From NCBI GenBank assembly GCA_050633525.1, contig JBOEGR010000028.1, forward strand, positions 10,297 through 74,296: DNA of 64,000 bases, in the 5' to 3' direction. Numbering within the stretch: position 1 is the first letter of the stretch; each line of letters begins with the position of its first letter. Under the pieces are notes generated by a model that ran no database searches, had not been told where the DNA came from, and was given only the letters and a program-made list of their open reading frames with translations. Positions 42,499 through 51,475 of the stretch are shown here, piece by piece. The DNA is from CANLBN01 sp050633525 (GTDB lineage: Bacteria > Pseudomonadota > Gammaproteobacteria > Pseudomonadales > Cellvibrionaceae). A program made the translations under genes and the position numbers.

Positions 42499-44073
42499 AT
42501 GCAAACAGAGCAAAACTTTGTTATCAAGCGGATCATAAAAAATGCACTTGTTGGTTGGCTGACAAAAATAATCATTGCCGTATCCGGTGTGTTTCTAACA
42601 CCTATTTTAATCTCTGGACTTGGTAAATATGAATATGGAATATGGACTCTAGTAGGACAAATAATCAGTTTTTTGTTAATTGCAGATTTTGGTGTTGCTA
42701 GTAGTGTAGGGCGCCTAATATCAAAATATGATGCTTTAGAGTCGTTATCCGATAAAACAAAAGTATATTCGACAGCGTTGCTAATTTTTTTTGTGACCAT
42801 GCTTTTTTTATCAGCTATAGTTTTTTTAACTATAAATTATATGCCTCAATGGCTAGGCGTAAGTTCTAACTATTTTGAGGTTACCATTCATATTTTACTA
42901 GTAATGACGGCTAATTTGATTGTCGCTTTCCCTCTTCGTGTCGGACGAGGATTGTTGCAAGCTGCCCATCGCTTTGATTATATCGATATTGCTGCTACCT
43001 TAGCCAAATTATCTCAAGTGTTGATAGTTTGTATTCTCTTTTATCAAGAAAATATTTCTCTTGTTACGTTAGCATGGACCATGGCTATTATTAATATGGT
43101 GACAGAGCTTTCGATTTTTTTAAGATCAAAGAAAATATATAAAGATATTTCATTTAATGCTAAGTCTATTGATATAGGTTCAATGAAAGAGGTATTTTCT
43201 TTAGGTGGCGCCTCTGTTTTGAAATCTATTTCTGGTGTGATGTCTCAACAAGGCATGGTGTTTTTGGTCGGGATTCTATTAGGTGTTCTTTATGTGCCTC
43301 TGTTTTCTATACCACTGCTACTTCTTGTTATTATCGGGACATTAATAGGAAAGATAGGGACTTCTTTTATGCCTGCTGCAAGTGCTTATGATAGCCTCTC
43401 TGAGATAAAAAAAATATTAAACCTTAGCGTTTACGGTGTTCGTTACACTTTCATGCTTGGTTTGTTAGTTAGTGTGTATATTTTTTTTTACGGAGAAATG
43501 CTGTTAACCTTTTGGTTGCCTGAAAAAGAAGTAAGTAAAGCTGACTTGCATATTATGTACTTAGTATTACAAGTGGTAATTATTCCATTTGTTTTAGCCC
43601 GATCTAATCAAGGTAATCGAGTTATTTTATCAAGTACAGGTCAACATTGGTTGGTATCGAATATTTTATTTTTATCATCTATCTTGAGTATTTTAATAAC
43701 TATTCTGTTATTACATGTGACGGATTTAGGTATCTATAGCTTTGCTGTGGGATGGGCATTGAAATTATTTTTTGGTGATTATTTATTGATACTCTATTAT
43801 TTATTTAATAAGTATTCGGTTAATGTATTAGAATACCTTTATAAAGCGTATTTCAAGCCAATTTGCGCCATTATTCCGGTATTTGTGATTACGATTCTTT
43901 TAAATAACACTTTTGAGTCAGATATTTTTATGTGGTTATTGCTCAAAAGCGGGTTATTTTTTTTAGTATCATTAGTGTTTATTTATTCTATCTGTATAGA
44001 AGAGAGTCATATAGACCTACTTGTGCCACATAAATTACGACCAAGGTGTTGGTTGAAAAATAAACAATATTAG
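42499..44073 (+). CDS. wzx: Wzx-type lipid-linked oligosaccharide flippase
   Basis: A polytopic membrane protein with 12-14 hydrophobic helices across 524 residues. It starts with NALVGWLTKIIIAVSGVFLTPILISGLGKYEYGIWTLVGQIISFLLIADFGVASSVGRLIS, the typical N-terminus of the MATE-like polysaccharide transporter family. Wzx moves the undecaprenyl-linked repeat unit to the periplasmic face of the inner membrane, where Wzy joins units. With the EpsG-like gene and the Wzz gene, it defines a Wzx/Wzy-dependent locus. Confidence 0.88.
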   Translation: MQTEQNFVIKRIIKNALVGWLTKIIIAVSGVFLTPILISGLGKYEYGIWTLVGQIISFLLIADFGVASSVGRLISKYDALESLSDKTKVYSTALLIFFVTMLFLSAIVFLTINYMPQWLGVSSNYFEVTIHILLVMTANLIVAFPLRVGRGLLQAAHRFDYIDIAATLAKLSQVLIVCILFYQENISLVTLAWTMAIINMVTELSIFLRSKKIYKDISFNAKSIDIGSMKEVFSLGGASVLKSISGVMSQQGMVFLVGILLGVLYVPLFSIPLLLLVIIGTLIGKIGTSFMPAASAYDSLSEIKKILNLSVYGVRYTFMLGLLVSVYIFFYGEMLLTFWLPEKEVSKADLHIMYLVLQVVIIPFVLARSNQGNRVILSSTGQHWLVSNILFLSSILSILITILLLHVTDLGIYSFAVGWALKLFFGDYLLILYYLFNKYSVNVLEYLYKAYFKPICAIIPVFVITILLNNTFESDIFMWLLLKSGLFFLVSLVFIYSICIEESHIDLLVPHKLRPRCWLKNKQY

Positions 44074-44081
44074 GGAGAAAA

Positions 44082-44891
44082 ATGGAAATTAAACAAAAAT
44101 ATATTCCGAAAAATCATAAGCGTTTAGTTAAGTCTTCATTTATAGATTATTCTGATGAAAGGGGAAAATCTATTATTGGAGCACTGTTCTTTAGAGTGTT
44201 AGGAGCTATAAAAAGTCGTTTGAGTTATTCCTCAGCAGAAAAATACATTCGTACTAATTTTCCTGATGTTGCAAAATCACAAGATGTTGCTCGTTTAGAC
44301 GGAGGGCTAACAGGTCAGTATCAATGGATCCGATTATATGAGATAGCAAGTTTAGTTAAGTCATTGGATATTAAAAGTGTTTGTGAGTTCGGTTCCGGTG
44401 GTTCAACGGCGATGTTTTCTCGGCTCAATTTAGATAAGTCTGTGACACTAGAGCAAAGTGAAAAATGGATTAAGCGGACTCGTGAATTGCTTCCTGAAAA
44501 TACAAATCTTGAGTTGTTAAGGCGTGATCGTTTAGTTGTTAATTATGATGGGGAGCCTTGTACTAAATATGATTTACCGGATCAGTTTTTTGAGCAGTCA
44601 TTTGATTTAATCTATATTGATGGCCCTACAGCGGTTGCGATGACAGATGAAGAAAGAAACCTCCCTATACTAGATGATACAAAAAAGACAATGCCGAATA
44701 TAGATGTGGAGATGTTTTTTGATAAAGGCGTTTATCCTAAAGCTATTTTAGTTGATGCTAGGCGAGCTACGGTAAGACGTTTATGTGAAAAGTACGAACA
44801 TAAGTATGATGTTTTTATGAGGTATTACTATAAGGATAAATCTGATCGGTCAGGTGAGTTTTTATATCATACGGTTTTGCTTCTGAAATGA
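44082..44891 (+). CDS. Putative SAM-dependent methyltransferase-like protein
   Basis: A Rossmann methyltransferase pattern lies in the middle: LDIKSVCEFGSGGSTAMFSRLNLDKSVTLEQSEKWIKRTRELLPENTNLELLRRD, then FDLIYIDGPTAVAMTDEERN. The IDGP motif is seen in several uncharacterised methyltransferase-like proteins of surface-sugar loci. Whether it is catalytically active is not clear. No signal peptide or membrane helix is evident. It is eight bases after wzx and nine before the beta-propeller-like gene. Confidence 0.65.
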   Translation: MEIKQKYIPKNHKRLVKSSFIDYSDERGKSIIGALFFRVLGAIKSRLSYSSAEKYIRTNFPDVAKSQDVARLDGGLTGQYQWIRLYEIASLVKSLDIKSVCEFGSGGSTAMFSRLNLDKSVTLEQSEKWIKRTRELLPENTNLELLRRDRLVVNYDGEPCTKYDLPDQFFEQSFDLIYIDGPTAVAMTDEERNLPILDDTKKTMPNIDVEMFFDKGVYPKAILVDARRATVRRLCEKYEHKYDVFMRYYYKDKSDRSGEFLYHTVLLLK

Positions 44892-44900
44892 TACCAGCCT

Positions 44901-46109
44901 ATGATTAAAATATTAAAATCATTAAGTAGGTCTATCATGCAATCGATAGCCCATAAACTATTACCTCAGCTTGCAATGTATGTTGATGCTAAAAAATATA
45001 TTTTAGGTAAAGATGGGCATGTGTTCATTGGTTACTATGATATCGATCCTGTGGATACGACAAATAAAAAGGTACTTTGCCATAGGGTGTCATTGCAGTT
45101 TACTAATTCTATTGAGCCGCATATAGGGGATATAGGGCTTATTTCTATAGAATCTCCTAATGTTTTCGATAAAATTGGAGAAACCAAAGCTGTTAACTGG
45201 CAGCTAGGGAGCCGTCTTCAGTGGATATCTGAGCAAGAGATTATTTACAACGATATTATTGATGATAAGCAATGTTCGATACTATTTAATCTTGAAAAAA
45301 ATATAGTTCAGCGGCAATTTATTCGACCTTTTTGGGCGTTGTCACCCAATCTTAGTATTGGTGTAAGCCTAAATTTTGCTCGCCTTAGCGTAAAAAGGCC
45401 GGGTTATGGCTATGGCGGTGTTAGTCCTGATGGTGATAATGATACGCTAACTATTTTTGAAATTTCGACTGACCAAGTATTGTTTCAAATAACTCTTGAT
45501 GAAGTAGTGGGAAAAATTGGTTTTAACTTACCGGAAGGGGCAGACGCTTACTTTAATCATGTTACATGGTCCCCATGCTCCACAAGATTTATTACGTTAT
45601 TTTTGTTTGAAGAACCTAGTTCAGGTGAACGATTTTCATATCCTGTCTTGGTAAATTGTCTCGATTATAGTGTGTCGTTATTTCATAATGAAGGCTTGTT
45701 TAGCCATCACGTTTGGCTTGATGATGAGCGAGTCTTGGCATTCTTGAAGCTTGATGGAGTTAATACTTTTGCTGTATGGGATAGTAGTTTTGGGTGGAAT
45801 AAGTCAAAAGAAAATATGCCATCATTAGATGGGCATCCATCAATCTTGAGTGATAGTGACGAGCTTATTGTTGATAGCTATCCAGATAGACTAGGCAGAA
45901 TGTCTTTATACCGTGCCTCTACTGATGTTAGCAAAAAGCTCTTAAAAATTTCTAGAATAATGAATAGCAAAGTGTATTCGGGGGCACATAGATGTGATTT
46001 ACATCCCCGTGTATCCAAAGGCAATAAATATATTATTTGTGATGCTCCATTTCAAAATGGAAGGCGTGTGCTTGTCATTGAAAACAGCGGTGCTTCCTCA
46101 AAATTGTAG
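44901..46109 (+). CDS. Beta-propeller-like protein of unknown function
   Basis: I do not know a described function. The repeated pattern of beta strands, for example KDGHVFIGYYDIDPVDTTNKKVLCHRV near residue 35 and DLHPRVSKGNKYIICDAPFQNGRRVLVIE near the C-terminus, resembles WD40/TolB-like propellers, including the HPxxSxxGKyIxxD turn of oligogalacturonate-lyase-type propellers. Proteins with a GYYD-x-P motif occur in other O-antigen and capsule loci. No signal peptide is seen, so it probably works in the cytoplasm. It might be a divergent transferase, lyase or scaffold. Confidence 0.55.
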   Translation: MIKILKSLSRSIMQSIAHKLLPQLAMYVDAKKYILGKDGHVFIGYYDIDPVDTTNKKVLCHRVSLQFTNSIEPHIGDIGLISIESPNVFDKIGETKAVNWQLGSRLQWISEQEIIYNDIIDDKQCSILFNLEKNIVQRQFIRPFWALSPNLSIGVSLNFARLSVKRPGYGYGGVSPDGDNDTLTIFEISTDQVLFQITLDEVVGKIGFNLPEGADAYFNHVTWSPCSTRFITLFLFEEPSSGERFSYPVLVNCLDYSVSLFHNEGLFSHHVWLDDERVLAFLKLDGVNTFAVWDSSFGWNKSKENMPSLDGHPSILSDSDELIVDSYPDRLGRMSLYRASTDVSKKLLKISRIMNSKVYSGAHRCDLHPRVSKGNKYIICDAPFQNGRRVLVIENSGASSKL

Positions 46110-46117
46110 AGTTTGCT

Positions 46118-46654
46118 ATGAGACTGCTAAAAAGAATAATAGGCATAGTTATATATCTACTAACAAGAAATGTTAGTTTTAGATATATTTTGCCAGAAAG
46201 ATACTCTTCTTTTATCGAAAGAATAAGAACGTATGCCCTTGTCTTGCAGGGAGCTAAAATAGGTAAATCATCATACTTAAGATCCGGTGGGTTTGTGGCT
46301 TACCCAAAAAATTTGGTTTTAGGTGAAAATGTTAAAGTGGGAGAAAATAGCCAGTTTTATAATTATGATAGAGTTTTTATAGATGATAATACCGAAATAG
46401 GCTCTAATTTATATGTGCAAACAAATGAGCATAACCTGACTGATAAAACCCTTCCTTTGGCTAAACAAGGAGCGTATTCATCTCCTGTATCTATTGGTGC
46501 TGGCGTATATGTGGGAGCAAATGTGACAATATTAAGCGGTGTCCATGTGGCTGATCGGTGTGTTATTGCAGCTGGCGCTGTAGTAATTAAAGACACAGAA
46601 ACAGGTTTTATTTATGGCGGAATTCCTGCAAAGAAAATCTCAGAAATACAATAA
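46118..46654 (+). CDS. Left-handed beta-helix acyltransferase
   Basis: Hexapeptide repeats run through the C-terminal two thirds: VLGENVKVGENSQFYNYDRVFIDDNTEIGSNLYVQTNEHNL, then VSIGAGVYVGANVTILSGVHVADRCVIAAGAVVIKD and the closing GIPAKKI. The catalytic histidine of the family is probably in TNEHNLT. Such enzymes usually O-acetylate a sugar hydroxyl with acetyl-CoA. The N-terminal 40 residues contain a short hydrophobic segment (IIGIVIYLLTRNVSF). Length 178 is typical. Confidence 0.87.
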   Translation: MRLLKRIIGIVIYLLTRNVSFRYILPERYSSFIERIRTYALVLQGAKIGKSSYLRSGGFVAYPKNLVLGENVKVGENSQFYNYDRVFIDDNTEIGSNLYVQTNEHNLTDKTLPLAKQGAYSSPVSIGAGVYVGANVTILSGVHVADRCVIAAGAVVIKDTETGFIYGGIPAKKISEIQ

Positions 46655-46688
46655 GCTTCATGAATATGTTTATAAATAATCATTAATC

Positions 46689-47762
46689 ATGCAATATTTT
46701 TATTTTATATCATTATTTTTTAGCGTTGTTTTAGTGCACAATAGTGTTAAAGACAATAAGTTTAACTCTTATATCTATTATTGGTTTGTACTTGTTGTCG
46801 CGTTAGTGTTGGGCTTGAGAGGTAACGAGGACGAGTATACTCGAGTATATGTATTGATACCTACATTGGACGTATTTTTTTCAAGCGGGCATGATGTTAT
46901 TAATGAAAAAGGGCTGGTGTTTTCTTTAATTTCATCGTTCTTTAAAACGTTTGGGTTAAATTCGCAGTCTATTTTTTTGTTCTTTTCTGGAGTAGGAGTT
47001 TTCCTGCATGCCAAATATTTCCAGAAATTTACAAGGTATTATTTTCTTTCTTTCCTTTTGTATTTAAGTCATGAAATCTGCTTTAAAGAGTGGGTCGGGT
47101 TAAGGATGGGATTGGCTAGTGCTATGCTATTGCCAATGATTCATTGTTTATATAATGATCAAAAAGTAAAGTTTTTATGTTTGGTTGTTGCTGCTACATT
47201 AATTCAATATGTTGCAGTGTTATCTATAATTTTACTATTTTTGAATAGAAAAATTAAACCTCGGTTATTATGGTTAGGTTTACTTTTTGCTGTTGCTATT
47301 TTACAGCTTAATATAGTTTCAACGCTAGTGCATTATTTGAGCGATTTAGGATTTCTGCCGGATATTGTGGTTTCATACCTAAGTGCAGAGTCTTATGTCT
47401 ATGATGTAGGCTTGACGCATCCTAAAACAATTCAGCAAATAATAACTGTTTCGGTTATGATTATATTGTTTGGTTATAAAAAAGAAGTTATTTCAGTTTA
47501 TTATAATTTATTATTTAATGCTTATTATTTAAGTACAATTTTTCTAATTCTTTTTGCTGAGTTGGCTCTTTTTGCTTTTCGTTTTGGCGGACACTTTTAT
47601 TCTGTAGAGCCTATCTTAGTTACTTATATTGTTGTGACATGTAAGCAAAGAACGTTGGTAGCTAATTTGCTTTCTATTTTGGCACTAATTATAGCTTATG
47701 TGAATTATGTCATTGTCGGCCGAGTGTCGGAATATGACTTTTTAGTAAATTATCCTGTTTAA
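46689..47762 (+). CDS. wzy: EpsG-like polysaccharide polymerase (Wzy)
   Basis: An integral membrane protein of 357 residues with about ten hydrophobic helices. The EpsG-type motif follows the second helix: LGLRGNEDEYTRVYV, and later EWVGLRMGLASAMLLPMIH and FRFGGHFYSVEPILVTY. It is the only multi-spanning protein of the locus besides the Wzx flippase, so it is the best candidate for the Wzy that joins repeat units on the periplasmic side. Wzy proteins are poorly conserved, so the call rests on topology, the EpsG motif and position. Confidence 0.78.
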   Translation: MQYFYFISLFFSVVLVHNSVKDNKFNSYIYYWFVLVVALVLGLRGNEDEYTRVYVLIPTLDVFFSSGHDVINEKGLVFSLISSFFKTFGLNSQSIFLFFSGVGVFLHAKYFQKFTRYYFLSFLLYLSHEICFKEWVGLRMGLASAMLLPMIHCLYNDQKVKFLCLVVAATLIQYVAVLSIILLFLNRKIKPRLLWLGLLFAVAILQLNIVSTLVHYLSDLGFLPDIVVSYLSAESYVYDVGLTHPKTIQQIITVSVMIILFGYKKEVISVYYNLLFNAYYLSTIFLILFAELALFAFRFGGHFYSVEPILVTYIVVTCKQRTLVANLLSILALIIAYVNYVIVGRVSEYDFLVNYPV

Positions 47763-47782
47763 TATTTCTTAGAGAAAGTCAT

Positions 47783-48967
47783 ATGAGAGTATTTTATATT
47801 TCTCCATCTGTTATTCCTTCTCGTGCTGCGAACTCTATACATGTTGTTAATATGTGTGAAGCATTTACACAACATGATTGTGAAGTTACTTTATTTGTAC
47901 GGTCTATGAATAAGGATAAAAGTAAGTGCAAATGTATCCTTAATGATTTTTATGGCGTCGATAATAAAAAAATTAATGTTGAACCTTATGCTTCTAATGT
48001 ATCTAGAGGTGCAGAATTAGTTATTGCTTTTAAAGCATTTGGTGCTTTTTTAAAAGAAAAAATTAAAGGTAGTGAGCCAAATTATATTGTTTCAAGGAAT
48101 CTTTATGCCGCTGTTTTAATCGCTTTGCTTTTTCGTAAAAGACTGGTGTATGAAACACATGCTCCTGAGAAGGGGCTGCGCAAGATTCTTCAAAAACATG
48201 TAGTCCAATCAGATCGAGTATGTGTTGTTGTTATCAGTCAAGCATTAAAAAGTATTATTACTGAAATGTATGACTTGCCTGATTCCACTATAATGGTATT
48301 GCACGATGCTGCTAGAGCGGGGAAGATCGCTATCGATGAAGATGAAAAGAAGATTTTACAAGAAAAGTTCTTAGGTGAGGAAGTTGAGTTGCCTAAATAT
48401 GAAAAAATAGTCGGCTATTTTGGACATCTATACTCAGGTAGAGGTATCGATATTATTGAAGGTTTGGCGGTAATAAATAAGAATTTTGCATTTATTGTTT
48501 ATGGTGGGAATGATAAAGAAATCACTGATTTTAGAAAGAATAACTCAAGCAGTAATTTGTTTTTCATGGGGCATATTTCTCCTGAGCGTGTTCAGACAGC
48601 GATGAGCATGATGGATGTTCTTTTAATGCCATACCAAAAATCTGTTTCCGTAGGTGTAAAGGGGGTTGATACTGCGCAGTGGATGTCTCCGATGAAAATG
48701 TTTGAGTATATGTCAACGGGAGTCCCTATCATATCATCTGATTTACCTGTTCTTCGAGAAGTTTTAACTCATGGCGAGAATGCATTGCTCGCAAAAGCAG
48801 ACAGTGTTGAGGAGTGGAGTTCTGCATTGCAGCAGATATATGTTTCAAAAAGCCTTGAAAAAAAGTTAGGAAGGAGTGCATTTAGGGAATACCAAGATAA
48901 ATATACATGGAAGAAGAGAGTGGAAATTATGATGAGCTTTCTATCTGATAAGCAAAATGGTCTGTAA
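47783..48967 (+). CDS. Glycosyltransferase, GT4 family
   Basis: GT-B fold with the acceptor-side N-terminus VFYISPSVIPSRAANSIHVVNMCEAF and the donor-side motifs IVGYFGHLYSGRGIDII, FMGHISPERV and SPMKMFEYMSTGVPIISSDLPVLREVL, containing the E-x7-E pattern of GT4. It should add one sugar of the repeat unit at the cytoplasmic side; donor and linkage cannot be deduced. It overlaps the next transferase gene by 11 bases. Confidence 0.88.
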   Translation: MRVFYISPSVIPSRAANSIHVVNMCEAFTQHDCEVTLFVRSMNKDKSKCKCILNDFYGVDNKKINVEPYASNVSRGAELVIAFKAFGAFLKEKIKGSEPNYIVSRNLYAAVLIALLFRKRLVYETHAPEKGLRKILQKHVVQSDRVCVVVISQALKSIITEMYDLPDSTIMVLHDAARAGKIAIDEDEKKILQEKFLGEEVELPKYEKIVGYFGHLYSGRGIDIIEGLAVINKNFAFIVYGGNDKEITDFRKNNSSSNLFFMGHISPERVQTAMSMMDVLLMPYQKSVSVGVKGVDTAQWMSPMKMFEYMSTGVPIISSDLPVLREVLTHGENALLAKADSVEEWSSALQQIYVSKSLEKKLGRSAFREYQDKYTWKKRVEIMMSFLSDKQNGL

Positions 48968-50045
48968 TATGGCAATAAGAAGAGCATTTATTATTGTCCC
49001 ATCTGCTGTTTTAGACAGCCCTGTTAAGGGAGCTGCAGCGTTGGCGAATTCATTGACGCGTTGGTTTGATGTTACATTTGTTGTTTTAAAAGGCGATATG
49101 TCGAATTTTTCCTTATTAAATGATGATGTTCAAAAAGTTATTTTGAGTGAAAAAGGCGCTATCGTGCAAAAGATACTGTTTTTGCGGCGCCTTTTAAGAG
49201 AAAAGGGTGGGAGAGATCAAGTTGTCAGTATATCTTCCTGTTTGTCTGCAGACTTTGTTAACAGTTTTTGTGTGGATGTTGCAGTGACTTGCGCAACTGT
49301 TAGAGGGGATTTGCCAGAAGTATATCCAATCACCTATGGTAAATTGGGTAAATGGGTTGCCTATTGTCACTTAAAGCGACTTTCAAAAGTGGATTATGCT
49401 ATATCGATGACATTATCTATGTCTAAGCAGGTTGAAGCATATATTAAAAAGCCTAGTCCAATCATCGGTAATTTTATTGATGAAGCTCGTTTAGATGCTT
49501 TCCGTAGGGCAAAGCCACTTACAGGACCTTACAAATTTGTTTATACCGGCTCTCTTATTTATGGTAAGCAGCCCCAACTATTAGTTCAAGCAGTCGTTGA
49601 TTTGCTTGATCGTGGCTTTGATGTTGAGCTAGATGTTTTAGGTGATGGTCCTTTACTGGATGAGCTTAAGTGTCAAGCTGGCGATCTTTTTAGCCTTAAA
49701 AGTATTCGTTTTCATGGTTATGTGAAAGAACCATTTAAGTACATTGCGGCTGCGGATGTGTTAGTTCTACCGTCTATTTCAGAGGGTGTGTCTCGTTCTG
49801 TACTTGAGTCTTTGTATCTAGGCATACCCAGCGTAGTGAGAAATATTAATGGTAGTTCCGAATTGGTACATGATGGTGTGAATGGTGCGTTATTTAATGA
49901 GGATGCAGATTTACCTGATGTAATGTTAAGGGTAGCAAAGTTGTCAAGGTCTAATGAATGGTTTCGTGAAGTACTTATTCCTGAGTGTTTTCGGCAGTAT
50001 CCTTCAGTAGAAAAATATATTAAATTATTAGAAAAGCATTGTTGA
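48957..50045 (+). CDS. Glycosyltransferase, GT4-like
   Basis: GT-B fold protein: FIIVPSAVLDSPVKGAAALANSL at the N-terminus, YKFVYTGSLIYGKQPQLLVQAVVDLLDRG, VLGDGPLLDELK, RFHGYVKEPFKYIAAADVLVLPSISEGVSRSVLESLYLGIPSVVRNINGSSELV near the C-terminus. The last segment is a clear GT4 donor site. The start is uncertain between ATG 48957 (overlapping the previous gene) and ATG 48969; neither has a good ribosome binding site. Donor sugar unknown. Confidence 0.88.
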   Translation: MVCNMAIRRAFIIVPSAVLDSPVKGAAALANSLTRWFDVTFVVLKGDMSNFSLLNDDVQKVILSEKGAIVQKILFLRRLLREKGGRDQVVSISSCLSADFVNSFCVDVAVTCATVRGDLPEVYPITYGKLGKWVAYCHLKRLSKVDYAISMTLSMSKQVEAYIKKPSPIIGNFIDEARLDAFRRAKPLTGPYKFVYTGSLIYGKQPQLLVQAVVDLLDRGFDVELDVLGDGPLLDELKCQAGDLFSLKSIRFHGYVKEPFKYIAAADVLVLPSISEGVSRSVLESLYLGIPSVVRNINGSSELVHDGVNGALFNEDADLPDVMLRVAKLSRSNEWFREVLIPECFRQYPSVEKYIKLLEKHC

Positions 50046-50058
50046 GGTAAATACACTA

Positions 50059-50628
50059 GTGGCTGAACAAACAGAGTATTTTGATTATTTGCAAAAAAGG
50101 AGTAAGTTGGGACTGCTTTATCGTCAATATTGGCTATATCCAAAACTATCGCGTTGCTTAAAGGGGAAGGCATTAGATATTGGATGTGGCATTGGTGATT
50201 TACTCTCTTTCCGAAAAAATACATATGGTGTCGATATTAATGAAGAGACAGTCGCTTGGTGTCGCCAATTAGGTCATTCTGTGGAGGTGATGCAAGAAGA
50301 TGTATTACCCTACGAAGATGGTAGTTTTGATTCGGTGATCATGGATAATGTGTTGGAGCATATTGAAGACCCTAAAAATATTTTATCTGAAGTAGATAGA
50401 GTTTTAGTAAAGGGCGGTATTTTCATCGTTGGTGTTCCTGGTACACTAGGGTATTCTAGGGATTCAGATCATAAAGTTTTTTATTCTCGAGAAAAGTTAG
50501 TCGATACAATGAAGAATGCAGGGTTTTCTGTTAATAATATTTTTTCTATGCCTCTAGAGCTAGATTTTCTAGATACTCGTATGAGTCAATACTGTATATA
50601 TGGCGTTTTTGGTTTGAGAGAAGCATAA
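50059..50628 (+). CDS. Class I SAM-dependent methyltransferase
   Basis: A 189-residue methyltransferase: ALDIGCGIGDLLSFRKNTYGVDINEETVAWCRQ (motif I and post I), YEDGSFDSVIMDNVLEHIEDPKNILSEVDRVLVKGG (motif II/III). It begins with GTG at 50059; GAGG lies about ten bases upstream. Such small enzymes in O-antigen loci usually methylate a sugar or act on the growing chain end. It is 13 bases after the second GT4 gene. Confidence 0.83.
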   Translation: MAEQTEYFDYLQKRSKLGLLYRQYWLYPKLSRCLKGKALDIGCGIGDLLSFRKNTYGVDINEETVAWCRQLGHSVEVMQEDVLPYEDGSFDSVIMDNVLEHIEDPKNILSEVDRVLVKGGIFIVGVPGTLGYSRDSDHKVFYSREKLVDTMKNAGFSVNNIFSMPLELDFLDTRMSQYCIYGVFGLREA

Positions 50629-50679
50629 TAATATTTTTATCTATAAATGATAGGTTGTATTTATGTTTAGGAGATTGGG

Positions 50680-51429
50680 TTGGGTTCGATAACAATTTCA
50701 ATTGTAAGCCATGGGCATGGAGAAATGGTACGGCAACTTTTAGATCAGTTGGCCAAACATGCTACCTCTATTGATAAACTGATCATTACTTATAATGTTG
50801 AAGAGACAGAATGGGTTATACCTGAGAAATATCCATTTAAAGTGATTTTGATTCGAAATCCTGAGCCTTTAGGGTTTGGCTCTAATCACAATCAGGCGTT
50901 TCACTATTGTGAAACAGACTATTTTTGCGTAATGAATCCAGATATCTATATTCAAAACGACCCATTTGAGCAATTGTTATCTTGTTTTTTGGTTCAGTCA
51001 GTATCGGTTGTTGCTCCATCAATCATTGATGCTGACGGTAGAAAAGAAGATAGTGCCCGTTATTTTCCTACGCCTATCTGTCTTATAAAGAAGCTACTTT
51101 TAAAATATGATGGTGTTTTTCCTTTTGCCGAGAAGGATCGAGTGGTTTTCCCTGATTGGGTGGGTGGTATGTTTTTGTTGTTTTCTGCTGAAAAGTATAA
51201 GTTTTTGTCAGGTTTCGACGAGAAATACTTCCTTTATTACGAAGATGTTGATATCTGTGCGCGTATCTGGAAAGCGGGATATAGTGTCGTATTAAACACC
51301 GAGGTTAATGTCGTTCATAATGCTAGGAGAGAGAGCCATATTAAATTAAAGTTTTTAAGATGGCATTTGGTAAGCGCTTTTCGTTTTTTTTTAAATCATT
51401 ACGGTAGATTTCCTGAAAAAATAATATAA
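50680..51429 (+). CDS. Glycosyltransferase, GT2 family (rhamnosyltransferase-like)
   Basis: GT-A fold: ISIVSHGHGEMVRQLLDQL at the N-terminus, NPEPLGFGSNHNQAFHYCETDYFCVMNPDIYI containing the Asp-x-Asp-like nucleotide site, and PDWVGGMFLLFSAEKYKFLSGFDEKYFLYYEDVDICARIWKAGY, typical of WbbL-like enzymes. It starts with TTG at 50680 with TAGGAGAT just upstream; no ATG is available before the first strand. It is slightly short at 249 residues compared with about 280-300 for many relatives, but the core is complete. Confidence 0.87.
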   Translation: MGSITISIVSHGHGEMVRQLLDQLAKHATSIDKLIITYNVEETEWVIPEKYPFKVILIRNPEPLGFGSNHNQAFHYCETDYFCVMNPDIYIQNDPFEQLLSCFLVQSVSVVAPSIIDADGRKEDSARYFPTPICLIKKLLLKYDGVFPFAEKDRVVFPDWVGGMFLLFSAEKYKFLSGFDEKYFLYYEDVDICARIWKAGYSVVLNTEVNVVHNARRESHIKLKFLRWHLVSAFRFFLNHYGRFPEKII

Positions 51430-51475
51430 TTTTTATGGGATTTTTTATTAAAAATCAAATATATTTTTTAAAACT

